Shown here: one piece after another, positions 6,833-7,818 of the stretch | How positions within the stretch are numbered: the stretch's first letter is position 1 | Layout of the letters: each line of letters opens with the position of its first letter | Assembly: GCA_030625995.1 (NCBI GenBank) | Contig: DAOUPU010000112.1 | Location: 1-7,818 of the forward strand | Length of the DNA stretch: 7,818 nt | From: Flavobacteriaceae bacterium | GTDB lineage: Bacteria; Bacteroidota; Bacteroidia; Flavobacteriales; Flavobacteriaceae | Direction of reading: 5' to 3' | The notes under the pieces: model-generated | Database searches by the model: none | What the model saw: only the letters and a program-made list of their open reading frames with translations | Told to the model about the DNA's origin: nothing | Made by a program: the position numbers and the translations under genes

Positions 6833-6977
6833 CACCGTAATTTTGTGCATTTTGTTCTGAATTCCATTCTTAGTTTTGAAACTGATATTAGCTAAGTAAA
6901 TTAAGCGACTTCGTCGTTTGGAGATAGAAAAGAATGGGAATTAACTTAAACTTTATCTTTAGGTTCATTACACGGTT
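6833..6977. repeat. Nested imperfect inverted repeats; possible structured RNA or palindromic element
   Basis: Three levels of pairing share one centre region. Outer: ACCG-TAA (starting near 6834) against TTA-CA-CGGT (about 6968-6977), with a 2-base bulge. Middle: AATTCCATTCTT (6860-6871) against AAGAATGGGAATT (6930-6942), 12 pairs with one bulged base. Inner: AAGCGAC (6903-6909) against GTCGTTT (6913-6919), 7 pairs including one G-T, around a TTC loop; and AGTT/AACT (about 6872-6883). TAnnTTTG matches occur at 6838-6845 and 6871-6878. It could be a small RNA, a REP- or MITE-like palindrome, or coincidence; I do not recognise a known family. Confidence 0.4.
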
Positions 6978-7070
6978 TCTCTCACATACATACAACACAA
7001 TTTAATCTAGAATGAATCTAAACACCACAGAAATAGGCCTTTAAAACCGCCTTCGGTAAATAAAAGATAG

Positions 7071-7101
7071 GTTTCGGACATAAAATGACCAGTTTGGGAC
7101 A
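7071..7101 (+). promoter_or_regulatory. Paired direct repeat, LytTR-type regulator site candidate
   Basis: GTTTCGGACA (7071-7080) and GTTTGGGACA (7092-7101) differ in one base of ten, and their starts are exactly 21 bases apart, i.e. two helical turns on the same face of DNA. The 9-base cores AGGTTTCGG and CAGTTTGGG, 12 bases apart, fit the published general form of LytTR (AlgR/AgrA) sites: two direct repeats with GTT centres separated by 12-13 bases. The pair ends 6 bases before the putative -33 element, the usual position for an activator site. No LytTR gene is in the window. Confidence 0.55.
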
Positions 7102-7107
7102 AAGTTA

Positions 7108-7139
7108 TTTGCCCATATTAATTATTTGTTCTAACTTAG
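7108..7139 (+). promoter_or_regulatory. Likely promoter of the last gene
   Basis: TTTG at 7108-7111, a 20-base spacer, then TAACTTAG at 7132-7139, one mismatch from TAnnTTTG. A second overlapping option is TTTG (7125-7128), 20 bases, TAATTTTA (7149-7156), also one mismatch. The imperfect -7 fits a promoter that needs an activator, in line with the repeat pair just upstream. The leader would be about 115-135 bases. Confidence 0.4.
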
Positions 7140-7282
7140 ATTGATCTATAATTTTATTGGGGTAAGTACAGAGTGTGAAGGTGTTAAGTCTACTGTAATT
7201 GACTAACACATGTAAGTGAAACTGGTAGTATATAATTTGAACATGATTAAATAATTAGTATTAATAATCTAAATTTAAAATT

Positions 7283-7708
7283 ATGGGAAATCCAAGAGAT
7301 ACTAGTATCTATGTAAGAGTAGATATTTGTGACATAAACGAGGGTAACAAAAACGATAAGGTAAGGTTCTCAGATAATAGAGGAGGCGGATCGGGACCTG
7401 GTAATCAATTTAAATCGAAAGTAAATCGCGGAAAAAAAATACACTTGATCGGAATAGGTTGGTGTTCTAATGGCAAAGGGAGAGATGTTGATGTTCCAGT
7501 AGCCATAACAAAGATATCAATAAAAGAAGAGGATCACGATTCCGAAATATTATGGTACAATGAATATCTGGATAATGGTACTGGGGAAGTTATTGGTGCA
7601 ATTAAACAGGATAATACTAGTGCAACAATAACAGAAAATTATAGCGTCACAATTCGTGTCAATGGAAACGAATATGTCATAGACCCTCAATTGGAAATGA
7701 TTCCATGA
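7283..7708 (+). CDS. Hypothetical protein, 141 residues, probably beta-rich and cytoplasmic
   Basis: I do not recognise the family. The product has no signal peptide, membrane segment or known catalytic motif. The alternation of short hydrophobic stretches (SIYVRVDI 8-15; KIHLIGIGW 52-60; VPVAITKISI 71-80; YSVTIRVNG 120-128) with polar turns suggests a small beta sandwich. Notable are a glycine-rich loop DNRGGGSGPGN (31-41), EILWYNEY (88-95) and a C-terminal YVIDPQLEM (131-139). The last recalls the short aromatic-x-DP motif near the end of AidA/PixA-type inclusion proteins, but that is only a resemblance. The gene is monocistronic: upstream lies a repeat pair with a promoter, and downstream an intrinsic terminator. 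Codon and base use look like those of its neighbours. The ATG is preceded by an A/T-rich stretch without Shine-Dalgarno. That it is a real gene is well supported by the flanking signals; its function is unknown. Confidence 0.72.
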   Translation: MGNPRDTSIYVRVDICDINEGNKNDKVRFSDNRGGGSGPGNQFKSKVNRGKKIHLIGIGWCSNGKGRDVDVPVAITKISIKEEDHDSEILWYNEYLDNGTGEVIGAIKQDNTSATITENYSVTIRVNGNEYVIDPQLEMIP

Positions 7709-7770
7709 TTTGTTTAACTAAGTAGTTCTTGACCATAATGAGAAACTATTGTTCAATAATAACTATTATT

Positions 7771-7812
7771 AAAAAGAGAGCCTGTTTTATAATGGGCTTT
7801 TTTTTTGTTTTT
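7771..7812 (+). terminator. Intrinsic terminator after the last gene
   Basis: AGCCT (7779-7783) pairs with GGGCT (7794-7798) around a 10-base AT loop. The stem is extended by pairing of the upstream A/G-rich stretch (7771-7778) with the T-run at 7799-7806, which is followed by G and five more T. It lies about 60 bases after the stop codon of the 141-residue gene. The A-run on the left could make it work in both directions. A small AT-only hairpin (AATAATA/TATTATT, 7755-7770) precedes it. Confidence 0.85.
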
Positions 7813-7818
7813 AATGCC

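Larger units (their letters stand above)
6653..7282. other. Long non-coding divergent region with structure and regulatory sites
   Basis: No convincing gene on either strand. The left third (6653-6830) is AT-rich and should carry the patatin promoter; the closest minus-strand match has TA and TTTG three bases apart rather than two (6685-6677), so no firm call is made. The middle (6833-6977) contains nested inverted repeats. The right third contains the paired direct repeats (7071-7101) and a promoter-like region (7108-7156) for the last gene. Confidence 0.6.

Noticed and set aside
6833..6977. Integron attC site or retron msr/msd as explanation for the stem-loop region
   Set aside because: No GTTRRRY/RYYYAAC core sites at the arm ends and no integrase or reverse transcriptase gene in the window.
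7034..7046. Small hairpin ACCG-CCTT-CGGT
   Set aside because: Four pairs only, no T-run and no supporting context.

Overview
The window looks like chromosome of an AT-rich Bacteroidota bacterium, most likely of the Flavobacteriia. The reasons are: several matches to the Bacteroidota -33/-7 promoter (TTG ... TAnnTTTG); coding starts without a clear Shine-Dalgarno sequence; a signal peptide of the form ...FIFSQEKK; and genes of types common in that group. I see no tRNA, rRNA, CRISPR array, intact insertion sequence or phage gene.

Layout. (1) At the left edge, on the minus strand, is the N-terminal half of a beta-class carbonic anhydrase, cut by the window. It is divergent from (2) a plus-strand two-gene operon: a VWA (MIDAS) protein and a MoxR/magnesium-chelatase-type AAA+ ATPase, joined by a one-base TAATG overlap. 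Between the divergent genes lies a 10-bp perfect inverted repeat, one arm of which falls in the carbonic anhydrase promoter spacer. (3) After a 298-base AT-rich gap with a good promoter match comes a small, very basic protein with a C-terminal cold-shock domain, probably with a leader of about 200 bases. (4) The next gap holds what reads as a decayed C-terminal half of an AraC-family HTH domain on the minus strand, followed by a block of 7- and 12-base tandem repeats touching the stop codon of the next gene. (5) A long minus-strand gene encodes a secreted patatin phospholipase fused to a POTRA-like segment and an Omp85-type beta barrel, i.e. a type Vd (PlpD/FplA-like) architecture. (6) A 630-base non-coding stretch follows. 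It holds an imperfect long stem-loop region and, closer to the last gene, a pair of 10-base direct repeats spaced exactly 21 bases apart, directly upstream of a promoter-like sequence; this is the geometry of a LytTR response-regulator site. (7) The last gene encodes an unrecognised 141-residue cytoplasmic protein, closed by a clear intrinsic terminator at the right edge.

The genes do not form one pathway. The VWA/AAA+ pair is a functional unit, probably an ATP-driven remodelling or metal-insertion chaperone with an unknown client. The other genes appear to be independent units. The most promising places for something undescribed are the right-hand regulatory region with its orphan gene, and the VWA/AAA+ pair with its altered Walker motifs.
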